A stretch of DNA of 6,315 nucleotides from Maribacter sp. GTDB lineage: Bacteria > Bacteroidota > Bacteroidia > Flavobacteriales > Flavobacteriaceae. Where the stretch lies: NCBI GenBank assembly GCA_018679695.1, contig JAHHKH010000441.1, positions 1 to 6,315 of the forward strand, given 5' to 3'. Below are positions 5,810 through 6,315 of this stretch, piece after piece. How positions within the stretch are numbered: the first letter of the stretch is position 1; each line of letters begins with the position of its first letter. A program made the translations under genes and the position numbers. The notes beneath the pieces are model-generated. The model was not told the origin of the DNA and ran no database searches. It was given only the letters and a program-made list of their open reading frames with translations.

Positions 5810-6315
5810 TCAATACCTGAAAATTGCGCTGATCACACTCTCTTTTATCGGCATGTTGTCAGCGTCCTGCAGATATACTTTTCCACCTTGTAAGAAAGTA
5901 TCCAAAGCAGCCTTATTAGTTAATGAAAGGTTATGTGGCAATCGATAGTTATCTAGGATTACCTTTCCCTTTTCCGTATCAAAAATGCAATAAACATCCT
6001 GGTCTTCCACTATAAAAAGGGTATCAATCTTACCGTTCATGGCTGCAGCAATTATAGTATTAAAATCGTTCGACGTTTTTTCGGTGTGGTAAAGTTCATT
6101 ATACTGTTCCAATTTCCCTTTTTTGGTTTTTTGAAAATAGGGCTCAATCAAGTTCCAGGATTCAAGATGCAGACTTTTCTTTTCTTTGAATTCTGGATCA
6201 CCTCCCACATTTTTATAGTAAAGGTTAGGATGTGCACTAACTTTTTTATACATATCGTACAAACTGTCGACACATGCCAGAACCAGTGGGGCATTTTGAT
6301 CGGTAACAACTTTTT
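5810..6315 (-). CDS. Bacterial archaeo-eukaryotic release factor (baeRF) family protein, C-terminal part
   Basis: The frame runs from the right edge to a TGA stop, giving 167 visible residues; in-frame codons before the TTG at 6262 read APLVLACVDSLYDMYKKV, so that TTG is a Leu codon within the gene. The visible part resembles the C-terminal, eRF1/pelota-like domain of baeRF proteins: a strand ending in APLVLACVD, a helix, ASAHPN-type loop (here SAHPNLYY), the NTIIAAAMNGKIDTLFI strand-helix unit, and the family ending QGGKVYLQDADNMP with a final aromatic FRY. The closest match by memory is baeRF family 3 or 7. The peptidyl-tRNA hydrolysing loop would be upstream, outside the window, so catalytic competence cannot be judged. 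Such proteins are proposed to act on ribosomes in stress or rescue. It is upstream of the M50 protease gene and probably cotranscribed with it. Confidence 0.78.
   Translation of the reverse strand, partial: KVVTDQNAPLVLACVDSLYDMYKKVSAHPNLYYKNVGGDPEFKEKKSLHLESWNLIEPYFQKTKKGKLEQYNELYHTEKTSNDFNTIIAAAMNGKIDTLFIVEDQDVYCIFDTEKGKVILDNYRLPHNLSLTNKAALDTFLQGGKVYLQDADNMPIKESVISAIFRY

Noticed and set aside
1..6315. Phage, transposon or toxin-antitoxin nature of the region
   Set aside because: No transposase, integrase, terminal repeats, tRNA attachment site or toxin-like pair was seen, and base composition looks even across the window.

Overview
The window looks like chromosomal DNA from a member of the Bacteroidota, most likely a flavobacterium. 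It is AT-rich by eye. Ribosome binding sites are A-rich leaders rather than clear Shine-Dalgarno sites. One good Bacteroidota-type -7 promoter element (TACATTTG, matching TAnnTTTG) precedes the dodecin gene. The protein families and their wording also fit this phylum. The lineage is inferred from sequence style, not from a marker gene.

Layout: on the + strand, the C-terminal end of a universal stress protein (USP; cut by the left edge) is followed by a dienelactone-hydrolase-like alpha/beta hydrolase and a phosphoribosyltransferase-fold protein. These meet, tail to tail and with a 4-bp overlap, a - strand operon that reads methyltransferase, archease, RtcB RNA ligase. Its genes overlap by 4 bp or are 3 bp apart. 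Upstream of that operon are a hairpin terminator, a dodecin gene with its own promoter, an intramembrane M50 (site-2) protease with two CBS domains, and the C-terminal part of a bacterial eRF1-like release factor homologue (baeRF; cut by the right edge). All 9 genes have a recognisable family. No RNA gene, mobile element, CRISPR array or origin was seen.

The gene set reads as a stress or dormancy island. It covers RNA repair (RtcB plus archease plus a co-translated methyltransferase), possible ribosome rescue or translation control (baeRF), membrane proteolysis gated by CBS domains, a USP, a dodecin, and the hydrolase/phosphoribosyltransferase pair. From memory, nearly the same families make up much of the hypoxia-induced DosR regulon of Mycobacterium tuberculosis (Rv2623-Rv2631, Rv0571c, Rv2003c), which belongs to an unrelated phylum.

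The most interesting regulatory signal is a pair of FNR/CRP-type boxes (core TGAT-N4-ATCA). One lies upstream of the methyltransferase-archease-RtcB operon and one upstream of dodecin. Each is centred 36.5 bp from the end of the proposed -7 element, which would put it near -42, where FNR activates class II promoters. This suggests, without proving it, that the island responds to low oxygen or a related signal through an FNR/CRP-family regulator.
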